Below are positions 8,959 to 18,471 of a stretch of 64,000 bases of DNA, piece after piece; positions within the stretch are counted from its first letter, which is position 1; each line of letters opens with the position of its first letter. Made by a program: the position numbers and the translations under genes. A model generated the notes under the pieces. It searched no databases and had not been told where the DNA came from. It was given only the letters and a program-made list of their open reading frames with translations. The DNA is from TK10-74A sp965263065 (GTDB lineage: Bacteria; Chloroflexota; Dehalococcoidia; Bin125), in NCBI GenBank assembly GCA_965263065.1, contig CBDHGH010000003.1, forward strand, positions 1,550,001 through 1,614,000, in the 5' to 3' direction.

Positions 8959-9720
8959 ATGGGCGTCCTCAAGATCACCGACGACGGCGCCGTCCGCACC
9001 GTCACGCTCGACCGCCCCGAGAAGCGCAACGCGCTCAACGCCGAGATGCTGCGCGGGCTCGAGGCGGCCTTCTCCGGGACGCCCGCCCCGCAGGCGCGAG
9101 TGGTCGCGCTGCGGGCGTCCGGTCCCGTCTTCTGCGCCGGCATCGATCTCCGGGAGCGGCTCGACGAGGGCGCCCCCGGCAACGAGCGCTCCATCGAGAC
9201 GACGCTGCACGCGATCGAGAGCTACCCGCTGCCGGTCGTGGCCGTCGTGCAGGGGCCGGCCATCGCCGGCGGGAACGAGTTGGCGCTGCACTGCGACATC
9301 GTGGTCGCCTCCACCCGCGCGACGTTCGGGATGTCGCTCGCGCAGATCGGGCTCGCCCCCTCCTGGTTCCTCGCCAAGAAGCTGATCGAGGTCGGCGGAC
9401 CCGTCCTGGCCAAGGAGATGCTGCTCCTGGGCGACCCGATCCCCGCCCAGCGCATGTACGACCTGGGGCTCATCGCGCGCGTCGCCGAGCCGGACGACTT
9501 CGCCGCGGCCGCCGACGCGGTCATCGAGCGGCTGGTAGCCAACGCGCCGCTGTCGCTGCGCGCCATGAAGGGGCTGCTCACCCGCCAGATGGCCTACCGC
9601 GACGCCATCCCCCACGCCGACGTCGACCGCCTCGTCGCCGCCACCCGCGGCAGCCACGACGCCCGCGAGGGCATGGCGGCCCGGCTCGAGAAGCGACGGG
9701 CCGAGTTCACCGGCCGCTGA
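8959..9720 (+). CDS. Enoyl-CoA hydratase/isomerase family protein
   Basis: A 253-residue crotonase-fold protein. It has the N-terminal 'VTLDRPEKRNALN', the oxyanion-hole segment FCAGIDLRER, and GPAIAGGNELALHCD with the first catalytic glutamate (GNEL). The second glutamate of true hydratases (FGxPE) is missing: the stretch reads FGMSLAQIG, so hydration as in classical enoyl-CoA hydratase is uncertain and isomerase, hydrolase or decarboxylase activity is possible. The ATG follows GGAGG (8948-8952). It ends 14 bases inside the convergent methyltransferase gene. Confidence 0.9.
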   Translation: MGVLKITDDGAVRTVTLDRPEKRNALNAEMLRGLEAAFSGTPAPQARVVALRASGPVFCAGIDLRERLDEGAPGNERSIETTLHAIESYPLPVVAVVQGPAIAGGNELALHCDIVVASTRATFGMSLAQIGLAPSWFLAKKLIEVGGPVLAKEMLLLGDPIPAQRMYDLGLIARVAEPDDFAAAADAVIERLVANAPLSLRAMKGLLTRQMAYRDAIPHADVDRLVAATRGSHDAREGMAARLEKRRAEFTGR

Positions 9721-10387
9721 CGCCCTCCGCGCCCAGCCGTCGCGCCTGCACGACGTACAGCGGGTCGCTGCGTCGCGGGTTGGGCGACAGGTCCAGCGCC
9801 TCCGCCTCGTCGAAGCCGCCCGCGTAGTGGAAGTACGCCGACACGATCTGCGCGTGCCCCGCGTCGCCCGTCGCCGACCACAGGGCGGTCGCCTTCGTCG
9901 GGAAGCAGCGGTTCGAGAACGCGACGCTGCAGATGCCGCCCGGCTTCAGCACCCGGCCGATCTCCCGGAACACCGCGACGGGCCGCCGCAGGTACTGCAC
10001 GCTGGCCGCGATCGTGACCACGTCGAAGCTCGCGCTGTCGTAGGGCAGCGCCGGATCGGCGTTGAGGTCGTGCACGACCCACTCCGTCAGCGCCGGGTTC
10101 GCGGCCAACTCCTCAGCGTTCATGCCCAGCCCCGCCGCCCGCGACGGCGCGAAGCCGGCCGGGAAGTGCGACACGTGGCTGCTCATCAGGTCGAGCACCG
10201 CCGCGCGCGCCGGGAAGATGCGCGCGTAGTGCGCCCGCAGCGCCGCGATCGCCGCCTCGTCGATGTGCGTGACCAGACGCGCCTCCTGGTAGAAGAGCGC
10301 GTCGTCCCGCTCGTCGGCGCAGCGGAAGTGCGCCGCCACGAACGGCGACTCGTCGGGCCAGCCGCCCGGTGGCGCGTCGGTGGGCAT
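9707..10387 (-). CDS. Class I SAM-dependent methyltransferase
   Basis: A 226-residue Rossmann methyltransferase. Motif I is degenerate (AVLDLMSSHVSHFP), followed by 'GLGMNAEELAAN', an acidic WVVHDLNADPALPY segment, SFDVVTIAASVQYL (motif IV), and a motif V/VI-like 'FREIGRVLKPGGICSVAFSNR', which is typical of the Methyltransf_11 group. The substrate is unknown. The start is ATG with AAGGGGGG upstream. It converges on the crotonase gene with a 14-base overlap of coding sequence. It lies 28 bases after the stop of the secreted peptidase, so the two are probably cotranscribed. Confidence 0.85.
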   Translation of the reverse strand: MPTDAPPGGWPDESPFVAAHFRCADERDDALFYQEARLVTHIDEAAIAALRAHYARIFPARAAVLDLMSSHVSHFPAGFAPSRAAGLGMNAEELAANPALTEWVVHDLNADPALPYDSASFDVVTIAASVQYLRRPVAVFREIGRVLKPGGICSVAFSNRCFPTKATALWSATGDAGHAQIVSAYFHYAGGFDEAEALDLSPNPRRSDPLYVVQARRLGAEGVSGR

Positions 10388-10415
10388 GGCTTCGTGCCCC
10401 CCTTACCCGCGGTGC

Positions 10416-12479
10416 CTACAGCCCCGCCCGGTACTCCGCGAACGCCGCGTAGAAGTCGTCGATGGCGATGCCGAAGGCGCCCTTGAAGGCTTCCTGCCAA
10501 GTGTCCGATGATGGCAGCAGGCGGTAGTACTCGAACAGCGCGGGCTCGCCCGCCCGCTGCGTCAGCCAATCGGCGGCGAGGAAGCGTAGCGCCCGTACGA
10601 GCCGGTATGGCGGGCGCGGCGCCCCGGACTCCGTCACACCAACAAGCGGCTCGTCCGCCTGAGCGGCGAGACTGCGAGACGTGCTCCGAATCCGCGCGTG
10701 GTAGGCATCCCGTGCGTAAATGTCCGTTGCGTCCCGCAGCCACTCCGGCCCCAGCTCGTGCTGACCAACGGGGACCGATGGCAGCGATGCCCAGGGCGTC
10801 ATTTGTCGCACAACGGTGTCGTGATGGAATCGGAGCATCGGATCCTCGTAGGTCACACAGCCCACCACGAGGAACAGCACAGCCCCAACTTCCCGCTCAC
10901 CGCAAATCTCCTCGGGGAAGACCCCGCCGAACAGACGCAAGTACTCTGCTGTCGCCAACTCGTAATCGGCCACGACATGGACCGTGTACTCCGCCGGGGC
11001 GGTCTCGAAGCGATCGTGGAACAGTGTCTGCACGGCACTGAGCCTCGCGCGGTAGGACTCGGCGGTCTCGCGCGGGACTTCCCCCACGAACACGATGACC
11101 GGCTCGTCGCGGTCATCAGCCAGGTGTCGCAGGCGGGAGGCACCGAGCTTGGCGCGGTACTCCGCGAACGCCTCGTAAAAGTCGTCGATCGTGATCCCGA
11201 AGGCGCCCTCAAACGCCTCCTGCCAGGTGTCGGTGGCTTGCCGCAGCCGGTAGTACTGCAGGTGCGCGTCATATTCCCCCTGCACTTCCGGCCCATCGGG
11301 TGCGAGCGGCTCGAAGTGGACGTCACCATCGGCCGACAGCGCTGCGGCGCGTCGCACTAGCCAGTCCGTCGCCAGCGCGCCCAGATCGTACCCGTAGGCA
11401 TCGAATGCTGGCCGAGCCTCGATAGCCCTGAGTGCGTGGGGAACTCGGAGGGACCTTCGCCACCAATCCGTGCGAACTCGGTCAGCCGTCCACCCCTGCC
11501 GCTCGCGGCGATACATACCATCCGCATATGTCGCGCTCCCTTCCGTGAGCCAGAGTGGGGAGTCGCCGGCGCTCGGAGCCTGCTGGGTCAAGTGGTGCTG
11601 CAAGACGTGGAAGTACTCGTGCGCGTACACCGATTCCCGCAGCGGATCGTCGATGGCGTGGCGGCCAATCCAAATCTGCTCCGCATTGGCCGCAGCGACG
11701 ATATCGAGTTCCGGATCGACCAGCACGAAGAACTCGGGCGTCTCGATGCCGTAGCGCTCGGTGTAGAACGCGAGCACGCGTGCCATCTCCTTGCGAAGCG
11801 CCAATTGCGTCTCTGCGGGCACATCGCCTTCGAAGACGAACTCCGTGCCCGCCGTCCCCGACTGCCACCAGCTGGCGTCCTCGGTCAGCTTCACCCACAG
11901 CGCGTCGCCGTGATTGAGAGTGCGCAGCGTGTTGGCCGAGGGCGGCGCGCCGGGGCGGTAGCGCTCGCTTTCACCCGTGTCCGCGTTCCACCGCGACGCC
12001 CCCACGACGGCGTCGCCCAGCCAGTCGACCGCCTCCTCGATCGGCGTCCCGTCGAGTCCGCCCCACGTCACCAGGTTGTTTCCCGCCCGCAGCGGGAGCA
12101 GCACGACGCCCTCCGCCGCCGGACGCGTCCACTCGACGGCGGCCTCGCCCCCGATGTGCAGGGCCAGGCCCCGGCCCCCTTGGATCCAGGGCAGCGCCTG
12201 CTGCCCCAGACTCGCCCGCCAGACCCAGCGGTAGCGCTGCGCGCCGCCGTCCCAGGCGACGATGAAGTTCAGCGCCGGGATGGCCTCGAAGAGTTCGCCG
12301 GCGCTCGTGTCGGGCCCCAGCCAGCCGATCATGTTCCAGCCGGGCTGCAGCTGCGTCGTGATCGTGCCGGACGGCGGCGCCTGCGCCGATGCGCTGCCGT
12401 GCGTCGAGGCCAGCCCGACGCCCAGCGCCAGCAGCACCAAGCCCACGACGATCGCGCGTCGGAGGCCCGGTAGCGGCAT
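10416..12479 (-). CDS. Secreted gluzincin-type metallopeptidase with duplicated domain
   Basis: A 687-residue exported protein: signal peptide at 1-33 (basic start, hydrophobic core, ASA-QA end); a domain at about 45-200 with GWNMIGWLGPDTSAG and AWDGGAQRYRW, as seen in secreted Chloroflexi proteins; a zinc peptidase domain with H287-E-Y-F-H291 and WLTEGSATYAD (Glu313 as third ligand), like the peptidase MA/gluzincin group; then a second, degenerate copy of this domain. Each copy ends with the same 27-residue block (DTWQEAF-GAFGI-IDDFY-AFAEYR). In copy 2 the zinc motif reads HHDTVV and the glutamate segment WLRDATDIYA, so it should not bind zinc. The start is ATG with AGAGGG; ten further upstream codons are ignored because the signal peptide begins here. 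Base composition is lower in GC than its neighbours. Confidence 0.85.
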   Translation of the reverse strand: MPLPGLRRAIVVGLVLLALGVGLASTHGSASAQAPPSGTITTQLQPGWNMIGWLGPDTSAGELFEAIPALNFIVAWDGGAQRYRWVWRASLGQQALPWIQGGRGLALHIGGEAAVEWTRPAAEGVVLLPLRAGNNLVTWGGLDGTPIEEAVDWLGDAVVGASRWNADTGESERYRPGAPPSANTLRTLNHGDALWVKLTEDASWWQSGTAGTEFVFEGDVPAETQLALRKEMARVLAFYTERYGIETPEFFVLVDPELDIVAAANAEQIWIGRHAIDDPLRESVYAHEYFHVLQHHLTQQAPSAGDSPLWLTEGSATYADGMYRRERQGWTADRVRTDWWRRSLRVPHALRAIEARPAFDAYGYDLGALATDWLVRRAAALSADGDVHFEPLAPDGPEVQGEYDAHLQYYRLRQATDTWQEAFEGAFGITIDDFYEAFAEYRAKLGASRLRHLADDRDEPVIVFVGEVPRETAESYRARLSAVQTLFHDRFETAPAEYTVHVVADYELATAEYLRLFGGVFPEEICGEREVGAVLFLVVGCVTYEDPMLRFHHDTVVRQMTPWASLPSVPVGQHELGPEWLRDATDIYARDAYHARIRSTSRSLAAQADEPLVGVTESGAPRPPYRLVRALRFLAADWLTQRAGEPALFEYYRLLPSSDTWQEAFKGAFGIAIDDFYAAFAEYRAGL

Positions 12480-12497
12480 TGCCAGTTCCCTCTGGTC

Positions 12498-12530
12498 CCC
12501 CCTCTGCATCGCTCTGTGATGGAGAGGGGG
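12498..12530. other. Intergenic stem-loop, 13-bp arms
   Basis: CCCCCTCTGCATC (12498-12510) pairs with GATGGAGAGGGGG (12518-12530) with one mismatch and a 7-base loop. It lies between the amidohydrolase stop and the peptidase start on the minus strand. Neither strand has a T-run after it, so it is not a canonical intrinsic terminator; mRNA processing or a repeat-derived hairpin are alternatives. Confidence 0.5.
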
Positions 12531-12552
12531 TTAGGGGGTGAGGTCCGACGCC

Positions 12553-14322
<1,770 letters not shown>

Positions 14323-14575
14323 GGCTCTCCTCGCGGGGCCCGCCGCCGCGGCGCCCGGGAATGGTGGGGATCGGGGCGCTGTCGCGTCCCAACCCGCCTC
14401 AGGCTAGCCGATCGCGCCAGTGTCGGGCACCTCATCTCTTCCCCGGCGCGCGTGTCATAGACTCTCGCCGAAGCGGTCCGCCACGGGGAAGGCGAGGTGC
14501 GCAGTGTGGGCGGCAACGACGTCCCCCGTTCCAGCCGCCCGCCGGCGGCGTCGCAGAGGCCGGTGGGGGCCTGCC

Positions 14576-15394
14576 GTGAAGATCCTCTCCTGGAACATCG
14601 CGCACCGGCACGAGCCCTGGCGCTGGCTGCTGGACACGGACGCGGACCTGGCGCTTTTGCAGGAGGCCGGTGAGCCCCCGTCGGATGTCGCCGAGCGCAT
14701 TTGCGCCGACTCCGCGCCATGGCGCACCCCGGGGGCGGAGGGCGGCCGCCCCTGGCGCGCGGCAGTGGTGAAGCTCTCGGATCGCGTCGAAGTGGACTGG
14801 ATTGACGCGCAGTCCCTGGTGGAAGCGGGCTGGGATGGTCTGGCCGCCAGCCGGCCCGGCTCCCTGTCGGCCGCGCGCGTGACTCCAGCGGAGGGCGAGC
14901 CCTTCGTTGCCGTGTCCCTGTACGCGCTCTGGGAGGGCCCCCACGCGTCCACCGGCAGCAGGTGGATATTCGCCGACGCCTCGGCGCACCGTCTCATCTC
15001 CGACCTCTCCCGTTTCATTGGAACCCAGCGCGAGCATCGCATCGTCGCGGCCGGGGATCTCAACATTGCGCGGGACTACCCGGCGTGGGGCCCCTATTGG
15101 GCCGCGCGTGAGGCGACGGTGTTCGCCCGGATGGAGGCGCTGGGGTTGACCTGCGTCGGGCCCCAGGCCCCGCACGGGCGGCAGGCCGAGCCGTGGCCCG
15201 ATGGGCTCCCCAGAGAGAGCAAGAATGTCCCGACGTTCCACCACAACAGACAGACGCCCGCCAGGGCGACGATCCAGGGTGACTTCGTGTTCGCGTCCCG
15301 ATGGATGTCCAGTTCGGTGCGGGTGCGCGCCCTGAACGACCCAGAGCAGTGGGGGCCCAGCGACCACTGCCGCGTGGAGATCGAGGTCTCCTGA
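14576..15394 (+). CDS. Endonuclease/exonuclease/phosphatase family protein, intact copy
   Basis: A 272-residue member of the EEP (exonuclease III/DNase I-like) fold. Visible motifs are VKILSWNI with Asn near the N-terminus, LALLQEAGE (metal-binding Glu), GDLNIARD (Asp-x-Asn), and the C-terminal SDHCRVEIEV (catalytic Asp-His). Small EEP proteins cut nucleic acids or phosphoesters; the target is unknown. The start is the GTG at 14576, preceded only by a G-rich stretch about 6 bases away; homology to copy 2 begins at this residue. It is the intact member of a tandem pair; the second copy (15569-16444) is interrupted by an amber codon. Confidence 0.85.
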   Translation: MKILSWNIAHRHEPWRWLLDTDADLALLQEAGEPPSDVAERICADSAPWRTPGAEGGRPWRAAVVKLSDRVEVDWIDAQSLVEAGWDGLAASRPGSLSAARVTPAEGEPFVAVSLYALWEGPHASTGSRWIFADASAHRLISDLSRFIGTQREHRIVAAGDLNIARDYPAWGPYWAAREATVFARMEALGLTCVGPQAPHGRQAEPWPDGLPRESKNVPTFHHNRQTPARATIQGDFVFASRWMSSSVRVRALNDPEQWGPSDHCRVEIEVS

Positions 15395-15404
15395 CGGTCC
15401 GCTG

Positions 15405-15449
15405 CTAGCGGATGTTCCGCAGGCGCGGATCCATCGCGTCGCGTACGCC
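15405..15449 (-). pseudogene. Ghost of an ABC permease 3' end
   Basis: Read on the minus strand these 45 bases encode GVRDAMDPRLRNIR plus stop, identical in protein to the C-terminus of the permease at 16455-17390. The four nucleotide differences in the surrounding 56 bases are all synonymous third-position changes. Nothing upstream of it (in its own direction) is permease-like; EEP copy 2 begins instead. It is therefore a leftover of a former second permease gene. Confidence 0.85.
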
Positions 15450-15452
15450 GGC

Positions 15453-16500
15453 GCGTCCCAGCCGGCCTCAGGCCAGCCGATCGCGCCGCGGTCGGGCGCC
15501 CAGCGTTCATGGGGCGTAGGCCCCTAGACTCCCACGCACCGCACGACCGCAGCGAAGGGAAGCTCGTAATGCCCCCAGCACTCGACCCATCCACCGCCAA
15601 GGAGGCCGCCGGCGCCCCCGTGAAGATCATCTCCTGGAACATTGCCAATAAGTACGAGCCTTGGCATTGGCTGCTGGACACGGACGCGGACCTGGCGCTC
15701 TTGCAGGAGGCCGGCGAACCGCCGCCGGAGATCGCCGGGCGCATCTCCGTCGGCCCCGATCCCTGGTGCATCCCCGGGGCGGACGGAAAACGCCGCTGGC
15801 GGTCGGCGGTCGTGAAACTCTCGGATCGCGTCGAAGTGGACTGGATCGAGGCGCAGTCCCTGGTGGAAACGGGCTGGGATGGTCTGGCCGCCAGCCGGCC
15901 CGGAGCGCTGGCTGCCGCGCATGTGACGACGCGACAGGGAGAGCCCTTCGTTGCGGTCTCAATGTACGCGCTATGGGAGGGCCCCCACTCCTTGACTGGC
16001 CGCAAGTCCGAGATCTTCGCCGACGCCTCGGCGCACCGCTTGATCTCCGACCTTTCCCGCTTCACCGTCTCCGGGCGCGGGCGCCGAATCCTCGCCGCCG
16101 GAGACCTCAATATCCTCCACGGTCACGGGGAGCACGGCAGCGGCTACTGGGCCGCGCGTTACCAAACGGTCTTCGACAGGATGGAGGCCTTGGGGCTGAC
16201 CTTTGCCGGGCCCTAGGCGCCCGACGGGCGTCAGGCGGATCCGTGGCCCGCTGAGTTGCCCCTGGAGAGCAAGAACGTCCCGACGTTCCACCACAACAAA
16301 CAAACGCCCGCGACGGCGACGCGTCAACTGGACTTCGTCTTCGCATCCCAGGGGATGTCCGATTCGGTGCGGGTGCGCGCCCTGAACGACCCGGAGCAGT
16401 GGGGACCCAGCGACCACTGCCGCGTGGAGATCGAGGTCTCCTGACGGTCCGCTGCTAGCGGATGTTGCGCAGCCGCGGGTCCATCGCGTCGCGCACGCCG
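15453..16500 (+). repeat. Tandem segmental duplication, unit 2
   Basis: Second unit of the roughly 1.06-kb direct repeat, beginning GCGTCCCAGCCGGCCTCAGG and running through the broken endonuclease-like gene into the true 3' end of the permease gene at 16455. Confidence 0.85.
15569..16444 (+). pseudogene. EEP-family gene broken by in-frame amber codon
   Basis: The paralogue of 14576-15394. The frame opens at ATG 15569 (AAGGGA upstream) and is highly similar to the intact copy up to GP at its residue 215, where TAG (16214-16216) replaces the CAG (Gln) of copy 1, a single C-to-T change. Beyond the stop the same frame continues without a gap and stays homologous (APDGRQADPWP..., then SDHCRVEIEVS) to the shared TGA at 16442. 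The truncated 215-residue product would lack the catalytic C-terminal Asp-His motif. Suppression or a base-call error are the alternatives to true inactivation. The open downstream frame says the mutation is recent. Confidence 0.85.
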
Positions 16501-17390
16501 TCGCCCACGAAGTTGAACGACATCACCATCAGGATGATGGCCAGCGCCGGCGCGAGGATGGGCCAGGCGCTGCGCGTCATGATCGTGATGTAGGCCTTGG
16601 CGACCATGCCGCCCCAGGCCGGCGTGGGCGGCTGCACCCCCGCGCCGATGAAGCTCAGCCCCGCCTCGACGAGGATGATGCCCGCTGCCGACAGCGACGC
16701 CAGCACCAGCACCGGCGCCACCACGTTGGGCAGCATGTGGCGCAGCATGACCCGGGCCGGCGCCGCGCCGATCGCATGCGCCGCGTCGATGTAGATCTCC
16801 TGCTTGATCTGCAGCACGACGCCGCGCGTCAGCCGCGCATACCCCGGCGACCAGACGACGCCGATGATGATCATCGTGTTCTGGATGCTCGGCCCCAGGG
16901 CGGCGGTCACCGCCAGGATGAGCACCAGGCCCGGCATCGCCATGAACGCATCGACGATGCGCATGAGCACCAACTCGTCCAGCTTGCCGCCGATGTAGCC
17001 CGCCAGCAGGCCCAGCGGCACGCCCATCACGATCGCCACCCCGATCGCGGCCAGGACGATCTGCCAGGCAATGCGGGCACCGAAGATCGTGCGGCTGAGG
17101 ACGTCGCGTCCCTGGCTGTCGGTGCCGGCGATGTGGTCCCAGGCCGGCGGCTGGTAGATGCCCTCCAGCGTGAGCGTCGTCTTCAGCGGGTCCGCGGGGG
17201 CGATCAGCGGCGCGAACGCCGCTACCAGGCCGAAGCCGACCAGCAGCAGTGCCCCGAGCACCGCCGGGCGATTCCGCATGTACACGCGCAGGATCGTGCG
17301 CGCCTCGCGGTACCAGTGCTGCTCTTGAAGCCCCGCGAGCGACAAGGGGGGCGGCGCGATGCTCTCCGGCGGGGCGGTGGCGCTGGACAT
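16455..17390 (-). CDS. Peptide-type ABC transporter permease (DppC/OppC family)
   Basis: A 311-residue inner-membrane permease. The N-terminus has a cytoplasmic stretch ending in RTILRVYMRNRPAV before the first membrane helix, followed by the extracytoplasmic loop 'IAGTDSQGRDVLSRTIFGARIAW', a DppC-family hallmark, and a binding-protein-dependent transport signature region HAIGAAPARVMLRHMLPN (EAA-like loop contacting the ATPase). About six membrane helices are expected. The gene start overlaps the stop of the DppB-type gene by one base (TGATG), indicating translational coupling. The ATPase genes are not in the window. A ghost of a second copy of its 3' end lies at 15405-15449. Confidence 0.95.
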   Translation of the reverse strand: MSSATAPPESIAPPPLSLAGLQEQHWYREARTILRVYMRNRPAVLGALLLVGFGLVAAFAPLIAPADPLKTTLTLEGIYQPPAWDHIAGTDSQGRDVLSRTIFGARIAWQIVLAAIGVAIVMGVPLGLLAGYIGGKLDELVLMRIVDAFMAMPGLVLILAVTAALGPSIQNTMIIIGVVWSPGYARLTRGVVLQIKQEIYIDAAHAIGAAPARVMLRHMLPNVVAPVLVLASLSAAGIILVEAGLSFIGAGVQPPTPAWGGMVAKAYITIMTRSAWPILAPALAIILMVMSFNFVGDGVRDAMDPRLRNIR

Positions 17391-18343
17391 CAGTCCCTCC
17401 CCACACGGATGCGCGGATCGAGCAGCGGATACGAGAGGTCAACGACGAGGTTGACGGCTATGACGCAGACGGCGAAGAACATCACCACGTTCTGCACGAT
17501 GTTGAAGTCCTGGCTGTTCACCACGTTCTCGACGAACAGCCGGCCCATGCCCGGGATGCCGAACACCTGCTCGGTGATCACGGCGCCGGTGAAGATCAGC
17601 CCCGCCTGGAAGCCGAACACCGTCACGATGGGGATCAGCGCGTTGCGCAGCCCGTGCCGCACGACCACCACCCGCGTGCGCAGCCCCTTGGCCCGCGCCG
17701 TGCGGATGTAGTCATCGTTGAGCACGTTGATCATGGCCGAGCGCGTCTGCCGCATCAGCAGCGTCGTAGCCGTGAGCGCCACCGCCGTCACCGGCATCGC
17801 CATGTGCTTGAAGTTCTCGATCGGATCCTCCCAGAAGGGGACGTAGCCGATGACCGGCAGCAGATCGAGCTGCAGGCCGATCAGCAGCACCAGCCCGATG
17901 CCCGTGATGAACTCCGGGATCGAGTTGCCGACGATCATCAGCGTGCTGCCCGTCACCTCCCGCTTCGAGCCCGGCTTCAGGGCCGCGAGCACCCCGATCG
18001 GGATCGCCACCGTCACCACCACGATCAGACTCAGGATGCCCAGGTTGAGCGTGGCGGGAATCCGGCGCTTGAACGTCGCCGCGATCGGGAGTTGGTTGAT
18101 CGTGCTCTCGCCCAGGTCGCCCTGCAGGGCGTTGAAGATCCAGCTCGCGTACCGCTCCGGCAACGGCTTGTTCAGCCCCAGCCGCTCCTTGGTCAGCTCG
18201 ATCGCCTCCGGCGTGGCGTTCATCCCCACGATCCGTGCCGCCGGATCGCCCGGCAGCACGTTCATCAGCAGGAAGGCCAGGACGCTGATGATCAGCAGGA
18301 TGACGATCGACGAGAGAATCCGCGTGATGGCGTAGCGAATCAT
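17390..18343 (-). CDS. Peptide-type ABC transporter permease (DppB/OppB family)
   Basis: A 317-residue permease beginning MIRYAITRILSSIVILLIISV, a first membrane helix typical of DppB, with 'LPGDPAARIVG' and 'LGLNKPLPERYASWI' in the following loop, 'PIGVLAALKPGS', and the EAA-like loop RTARAKGLRTRVVVVRHGLRNAL. It pairs with the next gene to form the membrane channel for a di/oligopeptide-type substrate delivered by one or both binding proteins upstream. Start ATG with GGGAG eight bases upstream. A strong stem-loop lies in the 128-base gap between the binding protein gene and this start, which probably lowers permease expression relative to the binding protein. Confidence 0.95.
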   Translation of the reverse strand: MIRYAITRILSSIVILLIISVLAFLLMNVLPGDPAARIVGMNATPEAIELTKERLGLNKPLPERYASWIFNALQGDLGESTINQLPIAATFKRRIPATLNLGILSLIVVVTVAIPIGVLAALKPGSKREVTGSTLMIVGNSIPEFITGIGLVLLIGLQLDLLPVIGYVPFWEDPIENFKHMAMPVTAVALTATTLLMRQTRSAMINVLNDDYIRTARAKGLRTRVVVVRHGLRNALIPIVTVFGFQAGLIFTGAVITEQVFGIPGMGRLFVENVVNSQDFNIVQNVVMFFAVCVIAVNLVVDLSYPLLDPRIRVGRD

Positions 18344-18417
18344 GCGCGCGACTCCCGCGCAGAACGGCTGGATGCCGCTGCTGCGACGACCAGCGACCCC
18401 GGGCCCGGCGAATGATA

Positions 18418-18446
18418 GAGGGGTGCGCGCACCGCGCGCACCCCTC
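18418..18446 (-). other. Perfect 13-bp stem-loop between binding protein and permease genes
   Basis: GAGGGGTGCGCGC (18418-18430) and GCGCGCACCCCTC (18434-18446) are perfect inverted repeats with a 3-base loop. On the minus strand it follows the binding-protein stop by 25 bases; the tail CTATCATTC is only mildly T-rich. It should act as a partial terminator or 3'-end stabiliser, the usual arrangement for high binding-protein and low permease levels. Confidence 0.7.
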
Positions 18447-18471
18447 CCTGCGTCAGGCTTCCGGGAGCGGT

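Larger units (their letters stand above)
14384..15450 (+). repeat. Tandem segmental duplication, unit 1
   Basis: A unit of about 1.06 kb starting with GCGTCCCAACCCGCCTCAGG, carrying the intact endonuclease-like gene and ending with a 45-base remnant of a permease gene. It is homologous end to end with 15453-16500. The last 56 bases (15395-15450 versus 16445-16500) differ at only four positions. Confidence 0.85.

Noticed and set aside
16214..16216. Amber TAG in the EEP copy as a pyrrolysine codon
   Set aside because: The intact paralogue has Gln (CAG) here and no methylamine-type or pyl gene is nearby; a point mutation is simpler.
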